A DNA stretch of 40,620 nucleotides, taken from an uncultured Prevotella sp. GTDB taxonomy: Bacteria > Bacteroidota > Bacteroidia > Bacteroidales > Bacteroidaceae. The notes beneath the pieces are model-generated. The model was not told the origin of the DNA and did not search any database. It saw only the letters and a program-made list of their open reading frames with translations. The DNA lies in NCBI GenBank assembly GCA_900771975.1, contig CAAGPV010000057.1:1-40620 (forward strand), given 5' to 3'. Below, piece by piece: positions 24,287-33,135 of this stretch; position 1 is the first letter of the stretch; each line of letters opens with the position of its first letter. A program made the translations under genes and the position numbers.

Positions 24287-24763
24287 TTATCGCTTCATCA
24301 TCTTGAGCGACTGTCCCTCGGCCTTAACCACGTATACTCCGGCTGCGAGAGCCGACACGTCGATAGTGGCCTTGCCGCCACGAGCCACAGCCTTGGCTAC
24401 GGCTGCTCCGTCGGCAGCATACACGTCGAGAGTCTTGCCGTCGGCTATTCCCTCGGCTGTGATGGTAGAGCCGTTGTAGCGGATGGTGATAGCCTGCTTC
24501 TTGTTGAGCGAGGCAACAGATGTAGCGATTGACGTAAGCTCAATCTTGTCGATGTCGGCAATCTTGTGCGTGGCAACAGCCGAACCGTCGTGAGCCAAAA
24601 GCGATACGTCGTCGCCCGACACCTTAAGTTTAGCCACCTGTGACATCTGCACCACATGGGGCGTACCGTCAAGGTAGAGCACGTTCACCTTAGTGTCCTG
24701 TGCATTTGCCATGAGCGAAACGCCACAGAACAGAAGTGCTGAAATGAAGTAATTTTTAATCAT
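24287..24763 (-). CDS. Small exported protein with T9SS-type C-terminal tail, first gene of the operon
   Basis: 158 residues: signal peptide (FISALLFCGVSLMANAQ), the hairpin element (KVNVLYLDGTPHVVQMSQVA, KLKVSGDDV), a second short strand set, then a C-terminal domain LDVYAADGAAVAKAVARGGK, DVSALAAGVYVVKAEGQSLK typical of T9SS type A sorting domains. It is essentially a sorting domain with a small N-terminal module and no catalytic part. The gap to the next gene is 69 nt. It may be a surface-anchored adaptor or a shortened larger gene. Confidence 0.75.
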   Translation of the reverse strand: MIKNYFISALLFCGVSLMANAQDTKVNVLYLDGTPHVVQMSQVAKLKVSGDDVSLLAHDGSAVATHKIADIDKIELTSIATSVASLNKKQAITIRYNGSTITAEGIADGKTLDVYAADGAAVAKAVARGGKATIDVSALAAGVYVVKAEGQSLKMMKR

Positions 24764-24790
24764 AAATATTTAGTTTAAAAAATTAAGATA

Positions 24791-24821
24791 CAAAAATAGT
24801 AAATAAATGTTAGGCTGACAA
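24791..24821 (-). promoter_or_regulatory. Promoter of the three-gene exported operon
   Basis: Read on the minus strand, -33 TTG (24821-24819) and -7 TATTTTTG (24798-24791) are separated by 20 nt, just upstream of the ATG at 24763. Confidence 0.6.
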
Positions 24822-24836
24822 ATAAAACATATAAAA

Positions 24837-24889
24837 AGAAGCCCCTCCCCCGACCTCCCCCGCAGGGAGGGGTCGGGGGAGGGGCTTCT
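24837..24889. repeat. Very GC-rich inverted repeat
   Basis: AGAAGCCCCTCCCCCGACC pairs perfectly with GGTCGGGGGAGGGGCTTCT (19 bp), with a further CCC/GGG inside. It is strikingly GC-rich in an AT-rich gap. It has the look of a dispersed palindromic element; it can also act as a terminator. Confidence 0.7.
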
Positions 24890-24917
24890 GCTTGGATGTG
24901 GGGCTTCTTTTTTTATC

Positions 24918-25060
24918 CTACTCCACTACCATTTTCCCCGTCTTCACCTTACCGTCGCTCATGACAGTCTTCTTTACGAACACACCGTGCTTAGGATTCT
25001 GCACCTTGCGTCCGCTGAGGTCGTAGTAGGTCACGCTCGTCGCCGTTGGCATACGGTGGA
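24918..25060 (-). pseudogene. Orphan T9SS sorting tail
   Basis: The minus frame ends with RIHRMPTATSVTYYDLSGRK, VQNPKHGVFVKKTVMSDGKV and KTGKMVVE, TAG at 24918, the usual end of a T9SS cargo. The upstream part of the frame (to 25166) has no signal peptide and no recognisable domain. It is the last piece of a deleted secreted-protein gene. Confidence 0.55.
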
Positions 25061-25232
25061 TTCGTAGATACCATTCAGTGGGCAGATGGTTAGCCTTTTC
25101 TCCTATCGGGACATGAACGGCATTGACAACCCCAACCCTCGCTGGCGAACACGTTTCTCTATACACGCAAAAAGCAAGCAGATAATGGTTACACCAAACA
25201 AAATGTAGTCGTTTTTAAAATTATTCTTTAAG

Positions 25233-25267
25233 TTTGTTATCTATTTAATGAAATTATTATACCTTTG
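25233..25267 (+). promoter_or_regulatory. Promoter of the YD-repeat gene
   Basis: -7 TACCTTTG at 25260-25267 with TTTG at 25233-25236, a 23-nt spacer that is longer than usual. Confidence 0.45.
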
Positions 25268-25317
25268 TATTCGATAATTTTATCGACGAATATAACCCAT
25301 TTAAATCATATTTGCAT

Positions 25318-26460
25318 ATGAAGAAACTTTTACTTCTTTTCAGTGTTGCACTACTCAGTTCTGCAACTGCATCGGCCCAATCGAGCAGACTAAAGTCCAT
25401 CACCAGTTCGGACGACTATATTCACTTCGAATACACCTACGACGACAAGGGCCGTTTCAGTAAGGTTTACCGTGAGGACTTCGGTGGCACTACCTATTAT
25501 GATACACTTAGCTACAATGCTAAAAGCCAAATAGAGTCTGACATTACCTACCAATATTTTGAGGATGACGACAAGTTCAAGCTTGTGTCAAAGTGCTGCT
25601 ACGGCTATGACGACAATGGAAATGTGGCTTGGCGAGACAACTACAATTCCTACGGAGGGTCAGAGTTGTCACAAAGTGCCCACATCACCTACGACTATGA
25701 TGCAGACAACCACATGATAAAACAGTCGCAGTATTGGTCTTTCGACCTGGACAACCCCTTCGCCATCATTGAATACACCTACAACGAAGCCGGACAACAT
25801 GTGTCTACCTCTGAGAAATATGCCGATTTCTACAACCCGTCCTCTTTCGAAGAGTCTGGCAAGACAGAATATACATACAACGATTTGGGGCAGCTTGTCA
25901 ATGTCAAATACTATAGTATCTATCAAGGCGAGACCACACTGAACAACACCGAAGAATACGATTACGACGAACTTGGCAACGTCAAGGAACACCGTTCGGT
26001 GGCAGCCAACCACGTCACGGCAAAGAATGTCTACCGCTATGATGCCGATGTTCCAGCCTCAGAAGTGCTATACCCCGTTTCCAACGAGTACAACATCGGT
26101 CTGACCTTCGGACTCAACAACAAGCTCACCGAAGAGGATGTCTATGCCGACGCCGACAACGATGATGTGGACGACGTCGTATATGCCTATACCAACACTT
26201 ACACCTACGAGTCTTGTGGCACTGCCGACGTCTCATGGGTGAAAGGAAACGCCCCATTCGTTGACGTCAATGGAAAGGTGCTTAACCTCGGTGGCGATAG
26301 CAACTGCTCTGTTTGGGTGTATGGTCAAGGTGGAAAACTCGTTCTTTCGCTCAATGCCCACGGCACGGCCGACCTCTCGGCGTTGCCGGCCGGCATCTAC
26401 ATTGCCAAGGTAAAGGAATTCAACGGAGAAGCTTCCTACCACAAGTTCTTGATAAAATAA
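25318..26460 (+). CDS. Secreted YD/RHS-like repeat protein with T9SS tail
   Basis: 380 residues from the ATG at 25318; a TTG 6 nt upstream is in frame but MKKLLLLFSVALLSSATASA is a natural signal peptide. Residues ~30-250 are repeated YD motifs spaced ~30-50 residues apart (YTYDDKGRFSKVY, YGYDDNGNVAWRDN, YTYNEAGQHVST, YTYNDLGQLVNVKYY, YDYDELGNVKEHRS). These resemble the shell repeats of RHS proteins but without a toxin domain. The C-terminus (LNLGGDSNCSVWVYGQGGKL, ending YHKFLIK) is a T9SS tail. Likely surface-exposed or released; function unknown. Confidence 0.85.
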   Translation: MKKLLLLFSVALLSSATASAQSSRLKSITSSDDYIHFEYTYDDKGRFSKVYREDFGGTTYYDTLSYNAKSQIESDITYQYFEDDDKFKLVSKCCYGYDDNGNVAWRDNYNSYGGSELSQSAHITYDYDADNHMIKQSQYWSFDLDNPFAIIEYTYNEAGQHVSTSEKYADFYNPSSFEESGKTEYTYNDLGQLVNVKYYSIYQGETTLNNTEEYDYDELGNVKEHRSVAANHVTAKNVYRYDADVPASEVLYPVSNEYNIGLTFGLNNKLTEEDVYADADNDDVDDVVYAYTNTYTYESCGTADVSWVKGNAPFVDVNGKVLNLGGDSNCSVWVYGQGGKLVLSLNAHGTADLSALPAGIYIAKVKEFNGEASYHKFLIK

Positions 26461-26481
26461 GAAATACCATCCCACTACTTC

Positions 26482-26510
26482 GGCGCAGACTTTTTTCTGC
26501 GCCTTTTTTG
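26482..26510 (+). terminator. Rho-independent terminator
   Basis: GGCGCAGA and TCTGCGCC pair perfectly around a 6-nt loop, followed by TTTTTTG. Confidence 0.9.
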
Positions 26511-26659
26511 TTTGTTTGAATATAGCAGCCCATGACACCAAGAAGAGCCAATGGTTTTGGCACAAAGAGCGATGACCTTATGGCAAAGTCTTCACTTCAT
26601 TTCTCTGTTTCCACTTATAGCCGGCACACCTTTATTAATCGAAACCTGAAGCTTTGTCT

Positions 26660-26689
26660 TTGCCAATAAAATAAAAATGACTATATTTG
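26660..26689 (+). promoter_or_regulatory. Promoter of the second Rpn gene
   Basis: -33 TTTG with TTG at 26660-26662, a 19-nt spacer, and -7 TATATTTG at 26682-26689: the best consensus match in the window. Confidence 0.75.
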
Positions 26690-26711
26690 CCAATGAATAA
26701 GACTAATGATT

Positions 26712-27617
26712 ATGGGTGAAAGCAAATATATACGTTTTGACTGGGCGATGAAACGCCTGCTCAGACAGAAAGCAAACTTCGGCATCCTCGAAGGATTCCT
26801 CACAACGCTGCTCGGCATGAAGATAAAAATAAAGAACATGCTTGAAAGCGAAAGCAATCAGGAAGACGAAGACGACAAGTATAACCGTGTGGATATGCTT
26901 GCCGAAAACGAGAATGGAGAGCTTTTTCTCATTGAGGTTCAGAACAATACTGAGTACGCCTACTTCCAGCGAATGCTCTTCGGAACATCAAAGCTTGTTA
27001 CCGAATATATAAAGAAGGGCGAAGGCTACGAGAACGTGCGAAAGGTATATAGCGTAAACATCGTTTACTTTTCACTCGGCAAAGGCACAGACATCGTCTA
27101 TCACGGCAAGACGGAGTTCCGCGGCATACACAACGGCGACCTGCTGGAACTAAGCCCGTTCCAGAGACAACAGTTCAACGTTGATGCCGTCAGCGACCTC
27201 TACCCAGAGTATTACATTCTGAAGGTGGACGACTTCGACCGTGTAGCCAAAAACTCCCTTGAAGAATGGGTCTATTATCTCCATACGGGTAATGTTCCTA
27301 AAGACGCAAAGGCTCCGGGAATGGAAGAGGTCAAGGAACAACTCACTATCGACCGTATGAACAAGTCAGAACGCACTGCCTACTACAAACACCTTGATAA
27401 TATTGTCATCCTACGCAGCAACATTTTTACAGAACGAGAAGAAGGAAGGCTGGAAGGAAGAGCAGAAGGAAGAGCAGAAGGAAGAGAGGAAGGAAGAGAG
27501 GAAGGAAGACTTGCAGAACGTAAAGAAAATGCCAGAAAGATGAAGGCTTTGGGCTTTCCGGCAGACACTATTTCACAAATAACCGGATTGCCTGCCAAAG
27601 ACCTTGAAAACCTATAA
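26712..27617 (+). CDS. Second Rpn-type PD-(D/E)XK nuclease / putative transposase
   Basis: 301 residues from the ATG at 26712; an ATG at 26706 is in frame but closer to the -7 box. The PD-(D/E)XK core is Asp61 in NRVDMLAE and Glu75/Gln77 in LFLIEVQNN, then YFQRMLFGTSKLVTEYIKKG, typical of the family. It is a different subfamily from the copy at 8062, with little similarity outside the core. Residues ~244-267 are EGR-rich repeats (EGRLEGRAEGRAEGREEGRE) encoded by a 12-nt tandem repeat. The end (MKALGFPADTISQITGLPAK, DLENL) parallels the end of the first copy. A member of a widespread, low-activity nuclease family often counted as a mobile element. Confidence 0.9.
   Translation: MGESKYIRFDWAMKRLLRQKANFGILEGFLTTLLGMKIKIKNMLESESNQEDEDDKYNRVDMLAENENGELFLIEVQNNTEYAYFQRMLFGTSKLVTEYIKKGEGYENVRKVYSVNIVYFSLGKGTDIVYHGKTEFRGIHNGDLLELSPFQRQQFNVDAVSDLYPEYYILKVDDFDRVAKNSLEEWVYYLHTGNVPKDAKAPGMEEVKEQLTIDRMNKSERTAYYKHLDNIVILRSNIFTEREEGRLEGRAEGRAEGREEGREEGRLAERKENARKMKALGFPADTISQITGLPAKDLENL
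27441..27512 (+). repeat. Six-copy 12-nt tandem repeat inside the second Rpn gene
   Basis: Units based on GAAGGAAGAGCA or GAAGGAAGAGAG, in frame from 27441, encoding EGRA/EGRE tetrapeptides. Confidence 0.9.
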
Positions 27618-27652
27618 ACAGGAGAAAGCAATATTTCACATTATATTATAAA

Positions 27653-27686
27653 GTAGAGCTGGATGATTTCTTGCATCCAGCTCTAC
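27653..27686. terminator. Bidirectional hairpin between convergent genes
   Basis: GTAGAGCTGGATG pairs with CATCCAGCTCTAC over 13 bp. It lies between the Rpn gene and the minus-strand small secreted protein. Confidence 0.8.
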
Positions 27687-27703
27687 TGTTTGTTTTCACC
27701 ACC

Positions 27704-28234
27704 TTATTTCTTTTTCTTGAATATTCCTTTCACCTTTCCAAAGGCGTTTTTAGCGGCACCAGTCACTTTTCCTGCAACCGTTTCGCCAGCATCTGCATTG
27801 GCTCCGGGAATGGCTGCAGCTGGGGAATCAAGTTCGGGCGTATTGGGATTTCCGGCCAACCCATTGAAATACCTTATCAGTCGGCGGTCTTCGTCGGCAC
27901 TGCCTGAGGTGGTTTTCACCGAACTGGTAGTCTTTCCATAGTCCTTGTGGGAGAGCGAAATCTGTACGGGCTGACCACTCCCGTCAAGCGACATCACCAC
28001 GTTGTACACATCGTTGGGATTTTCTTTGCCTTTCAGGGTGAACGTTTCCTTATTGCCGCTCTTCTTGTAATTGAGGATGTTATAGCACGGATCATCATCA
28101 CCATCCATCCAGTACATCTTCTTGTTGCGGTCAATCACATTGCGACCTCCTTCCATAAAGAGCAATTGAACTTGGGCTGAAGCCGACAAAGCAAACATCA
28201 TCAGCAAAGCAGTCAACAGTTGTTTGATTTTCAT
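27704..28234 (-). CDS. Small secreted protein of unknown function
   Basis: 176 residues with a clear signal peptide (KIKQLLTALLMMFALSASAQ). The mature N-terminal half (QLLFMEGGRNVIDRNKKMYW, MDGDDDPCYNILNYKKSGNK) is beta-rich. The C-terminal third is low complexity (Ala, Gly, Pro, then Lys) and ends KVKGIFKKKK, which could bind nucleic acid or surface polymers. No domain recognised. Transcribed from its own promoter at 28329-28299. Confidence 0.75.
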   Translation of the reverse strand: MKIKQLLTALLMMFALSASAQVQLLFMEGGRNVIDRNKKMYWMDGDDDPCYNILNYKKSGNKETFTLKGKENPNDVYNVVMSLDGSGQPVQISLSHKDYGKTTSSVKTTSGSADEDRRLIRYFNGLAGNPNTPELDSPAAAIPGANADAGETVAGKVTGAAKNAFGKVKGIFKKKK

Positions 28235-28298
28235 AACGTAGTTATTTGAGGTTAATAATATAAAACGGTTAATTCTTTATTAGGTTCTTTTACTTTTG

Positions 28299-28329
28299 CA
28301 AATATAGTTTTTATTTTTCAATATTACAA
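28299..28329 (-). promoter_or_regulatory. Promoter of the small secreted protein
   Basis: Minus strand: -33 TTG at 28329-28327, 20-nt spacer, -7 TATATTTG at 28306-28299. Confidence 0.6.
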
Positions 28330-28425
28330 CAAAAGTTTACAAAAAACTTCACCTTAGAACACAAGGAAAACCAATTGAAACAGGATTTTAATAACAATAT
28401 TATGAGTCGTTTAAAAAATAAATGT

Positions 28426-28433
28426 TAATTTTG
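28426..28433 (+). promoter_or_regulatory. -7 box of the TonB-receptor gene
   Basis: TAATTTTG, 43 nt before the ATG at 28477. Confidence 0.5.
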
Positions 28434-28476
28434 CAGCGTAAAAAGAAATTGGATAACATTCAAATCTAACATTAAA

Positions 28477-31400
28477 ATGAGAAAAAGAATTCTATTCACT
28501 TTTGCCTTGCTGGTAGCAGTGGTCTGCACGGCTATGGCACAAGTAACGACTTCTGCATTAAGCGGAAAAGTGGCAATGGCTGCTGACGGCGAGCCCGTAA
28601 TAGGCGCAACCGTCCAGGCGGTACATGAGCCTTCGGGCACACGCTACACCACGGTCACCAATGTAGACGGCCGCTACGCCATTCAGGGTATGCGTGTCGG
28701 AGGACCTTACAAGGTGAGCGTTAGCTACATCGGCTACAACAAGAAAGAGTTTACTGGCATCACCCTCCAGCTCGGCGAAACCTACAACCTCAACGCCAAG
28801 ATGAGCGAGGACGCCAGCCAGCTCGAAGAAGTGGTTGTGAGCGCCCATGCATCCAAGTTTGCCGGTGAGAAAACCGGTGCCAGCACCAACATTTCGCAGG
28901 TGCAGATGCAAACCATTCCAACCATCAGCCGCAGCATCTCCGACCTTGCGCGTCTGTCTCCTTACGCCAACGGGATGAGTTTTGCTGGTGGCGACGGCCG
29001 TTCCACCAACTTTACGCTTGACGGTGCCAACCTCAACAACAACTTCGGACTCACTTCCGGTCTACCCGGTGGTGGCAACCCAATCTCCATGGACGCCATT
29101 GACGAAATGCAGGTAGTGGTTTCTCCGTTTGACGTTCGACAGACCAACTTCATCGGTGGTGGCATCAACGCTGTCACAAAGTCGGGCACCAACACCTTCA
29201 AAGGCTCTGCCTACATCTACTACAACAACGAGAACATGCACGGCAACCGCGTTGCCAACACCGACCTCGGCGAGCGAGGAACAAACCGTTCCACCACTTA
29301 TGGCTTCACCCTCGGTGGACCCATCGTCAAGGACAAACTGTTCTTCTTTGCCAACGCCGAATACACCACCATTCCGGCAGTGGCCAACCGCTGGGCACCT
29401 TCCGACAACGGAAAGGCCAACTTAGACCAATACATCTCACGAACCACCAAGAACGACCTTGACCGAGTAAGCAAATTTCTCAAGGAAAAATACGGTTACG
29501 ACCCAGGTTCCTACACCGACTGGGGTGCCGACGAGCACAATCTCAAGCTCCTTGGCCGACTCGACTGGAACATCAACAACAACCATCACCTTGCCTTGCG
29601 CTTCAACCACACTGCCAACAAAGCCTGGAATGCGCCTAACGGCAACTCTTCAGACACTGGCTACCGCCTACGCGGCATGGACCGTCTGTCACAATACTCC
29701 ATGTCCTTTTCCAACTCTATGTACTCTATGGACAACAAGGTCAGCTCATTGTCTGCCGACCTCAATAGCCGGTTCAGCGACAAGTTTGCCAACCAGTTGC
29801 TGTTTACCTACACCGATATCACCGACGAACGCGGTTCCAACTCTTCCGACTTCCCCTTTGTAGACATCATGAACGGCTATGAAACATTGGCCGACGGAAC
29901 TGTAAAACAAGATCTTTCGCCCTACATGAGCTTCGGCTACGAACTCTTCTCCTACAACAACCGTGTGCAGAACAAGATTACCAGCCTTACCGACAACTTC
30001 ACATGGTATGCTGGAAATCACAAGGTGACCGCAGGATTCAACTTTGAACACCAGCTCGCCAACAACTCCTATATGCGTGGCGGAACAGGCTACTACCGCT
30101 ACCGCTCTGTAGACGACTTCATCAATGGCGCTGCTCCCGAAACCGTTGGCCTTGCCTATGGCTACAACGGAGTCTCCCACCCCAATGCAGAAGTGAAATT
30201 CAGCCAGTACGGCCTCTACCTGCAAGACGAATGGAACGTCAACGACTGCCTGAAACTCACTGGCGGCATACGTTTCGACAACATAGCTTTCGACAACGGT
30301 GACATCATGACCAACAACGCCATCAAGGATCTTGACTTCGGCGGCCGCCACATCGACACTGGCCTATGGCCAAAAGCCAACATTCAGATTTCACCCCGTG
30401 TAGGCTTTGTATGGGACGTCCTCGGCGACAAGAGCCTGAAGGTGCGCGGCGGAACGGGCTTGTTTGCTGGCCGTCTGCCTTTGGTGTTCTTTACCAATAT
30501 GCCCACCAACTCCGGCATGATACAACAAAACCCCTACAATGCCGTTACCACCTACAACTCTGATGGTACTGTCAAGAGCTCCAACCCCACACTCGACAAG
30601 TTCAAAGGTGGCCTCGTCACCGACCCCAACCAGATACGTGACCTGCTCGGAGCTCCTGCCTCCATCACGCCCGAACAGGGCACCGTGGCCAAGACCATCG
30701 GCGGTGTAGACCGCAACTTCAAGATGCCACAGGTTTGGAAGACTTCCGTTGCCGTCGACTACCAAGTGCCTGTCAGCTTCCCGTTGACGCTTACAGCCGA
30801 GTTCATCTACACCAAGAAGATTAACGACGTGATGCTCAACAACTACAACATCAAGAACAACACCTCCGAATGGGAGCACCTTAACGGAGCCGACAACCGT
30901 CTTATCTATCCGAAGGACTTCACCTACTACTCCAACCTCAACGATGCTTGCGTGCTAACCAACACCCACAAGGGACACGGCTACACGTTCAACATCACCG
31001 CAACGGCCGAACCCATCAAGAACCTCAACGTTATGGCAGCCTACACCCACACGGTGATGAAAGAAATCTCTGGTATGCCGGGCAGCAACGCTTCGTCGGC
31101 TTGGTCAGGACTCTACACTGTCAATGGGCCTAACTTCCCCACGTTGCAAAACTCTGCCTACGTCATTCCCGACCGTCTCATAGCAAGCGTCAGCTACAAG
31201 TATGCCAAGGAGCATTTCAGCCTGTTCTACACCGGCTACTCTCCTGCCGGCTACAGTTTCTTCTACAACGGCGATGTCAACGGCGACGGAATCAAAAACG
31301 ACCTTATGTACATTCCCAAAGACGACTCCGAGATACAGTTCGCAAGCGATGCCGACCGTCAGGCTTTCTGGCAGTTTGTTGAACAAGACAAGTATCTGAA

Positions 31401-31758
31401 GAACCACAAAGGAGAATATGCCGAGGCTTACGGTGCACGTGCTCCGTTCGTTCACCGCTTCGACTTCCGTTGGGCTCACGACTTCGACGTGAAGATTGGC
31501 AACACGCTCAACCGCCTACAACTCAGCGTAGACATCATGAACGTAGGCAACCTCTTCAATTCTAAGTGGGGTGTAGCCAAGAACATGGGCGTCTGCAACA
31601 ACGGACAAATCCTCAAACTCAACAAGATTGAGAACAACACACCCGTATTCAGCATGATGAAGAGCAACGGCGAATATCCCACCAAGACGTGGGACTTCAA
31701 CCACAACTACGACCAATGCTGGAAAATGCAGGTTGGCTTGAAATATACTTTCAACTAA
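28477..31758 (+). CDS. Oar-like TonB-dependent outer-membrane receptor
   Basis: 1093 residues. A signal peptide (1-21) leads to a carboxypeptidase-regulatory-like domain (~24-105; ALSGKVAMAADGEPVIGATV, VDGRYAIQGMRVGG). Then comes the plug (~120-240; SISDLARLSPYANGMSFAGG and FTLDGANLNNNFGL) and a ~850-residue 22-strand barrel ending in ...MQVGLKYTFN with a terminal aromatic. The proline-poor plug and the LDGANLNNNFGLTSGLPGGG loop fit the Oar branch rather than SusC; no SusD gene follows. Oar-type receptors import unknown or peptide-like cargo with TonB/ExbBD energy. It is one transcriptional unit ending at the terminator at 31781, upstream of the phosphodiesterase gene. Confidence 0.92.
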   Translation: MRKRILFTFALLVAVVCTAMAQVTTSALSGKVAMAADGEPVIGATVQAVHEPSGTRYTTVTNVDGRYAIQGMRVGGPYKVSVSYIGYNKKEFTGITLQLGETYNLNAKMSEDASQLEEVVVSAHASKFAGEKTGASTNISQVQMQTIPTISRSISDLARLSPYANGMSFAGGDGRSTNFTLDGANLNNNFGLTSGLPGGGNPISMDAIDEMQVVVSPFDVRQTNFIGGGINAVTKSGTNTFKGSAYIYYNNENMHGNRVANTDLGERGTNRSTTYGFTLGGPIVKDKLFFFANAEYTTIPAVANRWAPSDNGKANLDQYISRTTKNDLDRVSKFLKEKYGYDPGSYTDWGADEHNLKLLGRLDWNINNNHHLALRFNHTANKAWNAPNGNSSDTGYRLRGMDRLSQYSMSFSNSMYSMDNKVSSLSADLNSRFSDKFANQLLFTYTDITDERGSNSSDFPFVDIMNGYETLADGTVKQDLSPYMSFGYELFSYNNRVQNKITSLTDNFTWYAGNHKVTAGFNFEHQLANNSYMRGGTGYYRYRSVDDFINGAAPETVGLAYGYNGVSHPNAEVKFSQYGLYLQDEWNVNDCLKLTGGIRFDNIAFDNGDIMTNNAIKDLDFGGRHIDTGLWPKANIQISPRVGFVWDVLGDKSLKVRGGTGLFAGRLPLVFFTNMPTNSGMIQQNPYNAVTTYNSDGTVKSSNPTLDKFKGGLVTDPNQIRDLLGAPASITPEQGTVAKTIGGVDRNFKMPQVWKTSVAVDYQVPVSFPLTLTAEFIYTKKINDVMLNNYNIKNNTSEWEHLNGADNRLIYPKDFTYYSNLNDACVLTNTHKGHGYTFNITATAEPIKNLNVMAAYTHTVMKEISGMPGSNASSAWSGLYTVNGPNFPTLQNSAYVIPDRLIASVSYKYAKEHFSLFYTGYSPAGYSFFYNGDVNGDGIKNDLMYIPKDDSEIQFASDADRQAFWQFVEQDKYLKNHKGEYAEAYGARAPFVHRFDFRWAHDFDVKIGNTLNRLQLSVDIMNVGNLFNSKWGVAKNMGVCNNGQILKLNKIENNTPVFSMMKSNGEYPTKTWDFNHNYDQCWKMQVGLKYTFN

Positions 31759-31780
31759 ACCTATCATCAATTTCACAACA

Positions 31781-31833
31781 AGCAGGAGCTTGCCACGGCT
31801 GAACAACAGCCCCGCAAGGCTCCTGCTTTTTTT
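31781..31833 (+). terminator. Rho-independent terminator after the TonB receptor
   Basis: AGCAGGAGC-TTGC pairs with GCAA-GGCTCCTGCT, followed by TTTTTTT. Confidence 0.8.
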
Positions 31834-31898
31834 GTCTGAACAATATTCAGGCAACTAACACGTTATTCAGAATGTACAACAGAAAGTAAAACACCATC

Positions 31899-33086
31899 AT
31901 GAGAAAGTTCTTCTTCACCCTCACTTTGGCTCTTGCCGTAGCAATAAACATTCTTGCCGGCGAGCACATCACCGTCATCATCTCTCTCGACGGATGCCGT
32001 TGGGACTACCCGTCCCTTTACAACACGCCCTTTCTCGACCAGCTCGGCAGTCAAGGCGTTCAGGCCGTGATGCAGCCATCCTACCCTTCTTCCACCTTCC
32101 CCAACCACTACACGTTGGCCACTGGGCTCGTTCCCGACCATCATGGAATCATCGGCAACCGCTTCTACGACAAGCGAACAAAGACCTACTTTGCCATCGG
32201 CAAAAACCAAAACGACCCGCTGTTCTGGGGAGGCGACCCCATCTGGCTCACCGCCAAACGTCAGGGCAAGCGTGTGGGAGTGGTCTACTGGCCCGGCTCT
32301 GACGTTGCCATAAAGGGCGACTATCCCGACTATTGGCAGGACTACTCACAAAAGCCCCTTCTCACCTTCGTGGAACGCATTGCCAAAATAGAAGAAATGC
32401 TGAAGATGCCGGCCGAGAAACGCCCACAACTCGTCATGGCCTATTTCAACGAACCCGACCATAGCGGCCACACTTTCGGCCCCGAAAGCCGGCAAACACG
32501 CCAACAGGTGGAAACGCTCGACTGCCTGCTCGGACAGTTGTGGAACGACATTCAGCACTTGCCCAACGCTGCCGACATCAATCTTATCGTCACCTCCGAC
32601 CACGGCATGACCCGCATCACCAACGAACGCATCATACGTCTCGACAAGCTGCTCGACAAGTCATGGTACACCAACCTTGCCACTGGTTTCCCTTCTATGG
32701 TGTTTGCCAAAAAAGGATGTGAGGAGAAAATCCTCAAGGCGCTCTCTGCCGTTCCTCATCTCAGGGCTTACCGCCGATCGGAAGTTCCCGCCCATCTCCA
32801 TTTCGGAACTAACAACAACGTAGGCGACATCGTCATTCTGACCGACATCGGCTTCGTCACCTCCACCCACGACACCACCAGCCCCGGCACCCACGGCTTC
32901 GATCCCTCCTACAGCGACATGAACGTGCTGTTTAGGGCTGCAGGTCCCGACTTCAAGAAAGGATATAAAAGGGCAACAAGCTTCCAGAACGTGAATATCT
33001 ATCCGCTCTTGGCCCACTTGCTCGGCATCGCTCCTTCTGCCTGTGACGGCAAACTGGAGAATGTGGCCGACCTGTTGGCCAACTGA
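31899..33086 (+). CDS. Ectonucleotide pyrophosphatase/phosphodiesterase (NPP, alkaline-phosphatase superfamily)
   Basis: 395 residues with a signal peptide (1-20). The two-zinc site is complete: Asp31 in VIISLDGCRWD, the nucleophile Thr66 in PSSTFPNHYTLATG, then Asp and His in YFNEPDHSGHTFGP, Asp-His in VTSDHGM, and a His in GTHGFDPS. This is the type I phosphodiesterase/nucleotide pyrophosphatase layout. It would act in the periplasm or at the surface to hydrolyse nucleotide or phosphodiester substrates. The gene follows a terminator 65 nt upstream, so it may have its own weak promoter. It converges with the CDF transporter gene. Confidence 0.9.
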   Translation: MRKFFFTLTLALAVAINILAGEHITVIISLDGCRWDYPSLYNTPFLDQLGSQGVQAVMQPSYPSSTFPNHYTLATGLVPDHHGIIGNRFYDKRTKTYFAIGKNQNDPLFWGGDPIWLTAKRQGKRVGVVYWPGSDVAIKGDYPDYWQDYSQKPLLTFVERIAKIEEMLKMPAEKRPQLVMAYFNEPDHSGHTFGPESRQTRQQVETLDCLLGQLWNDIQHLPNAADINLIVTSDHGMTRITNERIIRLDKLLDKSWYTNLATGFPSMVFAKKGCEEKILKALSAVPHLRAYRRSEVPAHLHFGTNNNVGDIVILTDIGFVTSTHDTTSPGTHGFDPSYSDMNVLFRAAGPDFKKGYKRATSFQNVNIYPLLAHLLGIAPSACDGKLENVADLLAN

Positions 33087-33105
33087 TTCTTCCACCTTCC
33101 GAAGC

Positions 33106-33135
33106 CGGCAAACCTGTCTGTTCACAGGTTTACCG
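33106..33135. terminator. Convergent hairpin terminator
   Basis: CGGCAAACCTGT pairs with ACAGGTTTACCG (one mismatch) around 6 nt, between the converging phosphodiesterase and CDF genes. Confidence 0.65.

Noticed and set aside
31899..33086. Alternative reading as a sulfatase or alkaline phosphatase
   Set aside because: No sulfatase Cys/Ser-x-Pro-x-Arg motif; the nucleophile Thr in STFPNHY and the surrounding motifs fit the phosphodiesterase/NPP branch.
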